In this document: positions 6,217 through 6,810 of the stretch, one piece after another | Position numbering within the stretch: position 1 is the first letter of the stretch | Layout: each line of letters opens with the position of its first letter | Source of the DNA: Acidimicrobiaceae bacterium | GTDB lineage: Bacteria; Actinomycetota; Acidimicrobiia; Acidimicrobiales; RAAP-2 | Assembly (NCBI GenBank): GCA_003133005.1 | Contig: PKZI01000090.1 | Location: 252-7,061, forward strand | Direction of reading: 5' to 3' | Length of the DNA: 6,810 nucleotides | Notes under the pieces: generated by a model | Database searches by the model: none | The model's input: the letters and a program-made list of their open reading frames with translations, nothing else | What the model was told of the DNA's origin: nothing | Made by a program: the position numbers and the translations under genes

Positions 6217-6810
6217 TTAGTGCTGGACTTGTAGCTGCTCTTCTATCGACTCGCGTAATTCACGCTTGAGGACTTTCCCTTGCGGATTTCGAGGTAGTGC
6301 GAGAGTCCGGAAGAATATCCTGGTAGGCACCTCGAACTGTGCGAGTTTCTCACCCACGTAACGTGAAATTTGTTCAGCTTCGACGACACGACCTGGGCGC
6401 AATACAACGACCGCGGCGACTTCTTCACCAAGTACGGGGTGGGGAATACCCACCACCGCGCAGTCAGCGACGTCGGGGTGCTCGAAGATGGCCGCCTCGA
6501 CGATGACGGAATACACGTTCTCCCCACCTCGGATGATCATGTCCTTGGCGCGATCGACGATGTATAAAAAGTTTTCTTCATCCAGATAGCCGATATCGCC
6601 GGTATGGTGCCAGCCATGGGCCGATACCTCGGCGGTGGCTGAGGGGTTTTTATAGTAGCCCGGCATGACCAGCGGGCCGCGCACCACGATTTCGCCGCGC
6701 GCGCCGGCCGGCAGCATGGCGCCGGTTTCGTCCATGATCGCCAGCGTAACCAGCGGCGAGGGGCGCCCGGCGGAGGCGAGGCGGTGGCGGGCAATGCTGC
6801 CATCCGGCAG
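6217..6810 (-). CDS. Acyl-CoA synthetase / AMP-dependent ligase, C-terminal part (5' truncated)
   Basis: The C-terminal 197 residues of an adenylate-forming enzyme of the fatty acyl-CoA synthetase type, which activates a carboxylic acid with ATP and transfers it to CoA. The frame is open to the window edge, so the ATG at 6735 is internal and the N-terminal majority lies outside. Seen from the N-terminal side: GEIVVRGPLVMPGYY, GWHHTGD with the conserved ATP-ribose aspartate, the hinge motif DRAKDMIIRGGENVY (residues 86-100 of the visible part), and NPQGKVLKREL with the expected catalytic lysine at 179. ENVYS replaces the commoner ENVYP. Substrate chain length cannot be judged. Codon use changes sharply near 6529-6570: the N-terminal side prefers CTG and GGC, while the C-terminal side uses neither and resembles the rest of the window. 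The gene may therefore be a hybrid or an assembly join. Confidence 0.9.
   Translation of the reverse strand: MPDGSIARHRLASAGRPSPLVTLAIMDETGAMLPAGARGEIVVRGPLVMPGYYKNPSATAEVSAHGWHHTGDIGYLDEENFLYIVDRAKDMIIRGGENVYSVIVEAAIFEHPDVADCAVVGIPHPVLGEEVAAVVVLRPGRVVEAEQISRYVGEKLAQFEVPTRIFFRTLALPRNPQGKVLKRELRESIEEQLQVQH

Noticed and set aside
6217..6735. A complete short acyl-ligase gene starting at ATG 6735
   Set aside because: The frame stays open to 6810 and the upstream residues (RLASAGRPSPLVTLAIMDE) match the family, so this is an internal methionine of a longer truncated gene.
1..6810. CRISPR array, tRNA, rRNA, transposase, prophage or toxin-antitoxin genes
   Set aside because: No regularly spaced repeats, cloverleaf-like segments, rRNA-like stretches, transposase motifs or short paired antitoxin-toxin frames were seen on either strand.

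Overview
The window is about 6.8 kb of moderately GC-rich bacterial DNA (roughly mid-50s % GC by eye). It holds six or seven ordinary-looking genes, densely packed at the left and more loosely at the right. Gene content, codon habits (many CTC, GTC and GAC codons) and the style of the ABC exporter suggest an actinobacterium, possibly of the Acidimicrobiia type. That placement is inference from resemblance. No rRNA, tRNA, CRISPR array or insertion sequence was seen.

Layout. Positions 1-615 carry the C-terminal part of a Wzm-like ABC-2 permease. It is translationally coupled (TAATG) to a Wzt-like ATPase with a C-terminal carbohydrate-recognition type domain at 615-1763. Together they form a polysaccharide export pair. 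A HAD-IB family phosphatase on the minus strand (1760-2437) meets the ATPase gene tail to tail, and the two stop codons share one CTAG. An AT-rich divergent promoter region (about 2438-2577) separates the phosphatase gene from a 1-Cys (Prx6-type) peroxiredoxin gene (2578-3213). That gene ends in a strong hairpin terminator. An aldo/keto reductase gene follows (3312-4154).

A 384-base stretch without a convincing gene (4155-4538) leads to a membrane-bound GAF-GGDEF diguanylate cyclase (4539-6176). Its active site and product-inhibition site are both intact. The Shine-Dalgarno sequence of this gene lies inside a predicted leader hairpin. At the right end a minus-strand acyl-CoA synthetase/AMP-ligase fragment (6217-6810) runs off the window.

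Functionally the window mixes surface-glycan export, peroxide detoxification, a carbonyl reductase, c-di-GMP signalling and acyl activation. Apart from the exporter pair there is no clear shared operon. The most notable signal is an abrupt change in codon usage inside the acyl-CoA synthetase, at the conserved DRAKDMIIRGGENVY motif (about 6529-6570). It points to a recombinant gene or, equally likely or more so, a chimeric assembly join near the contig end. I did not find convincing evidence of a wholly new system. The next most checkable leads are the leader hairpin and the cysteine-rich GAF domain of the diguanylate cyclase.
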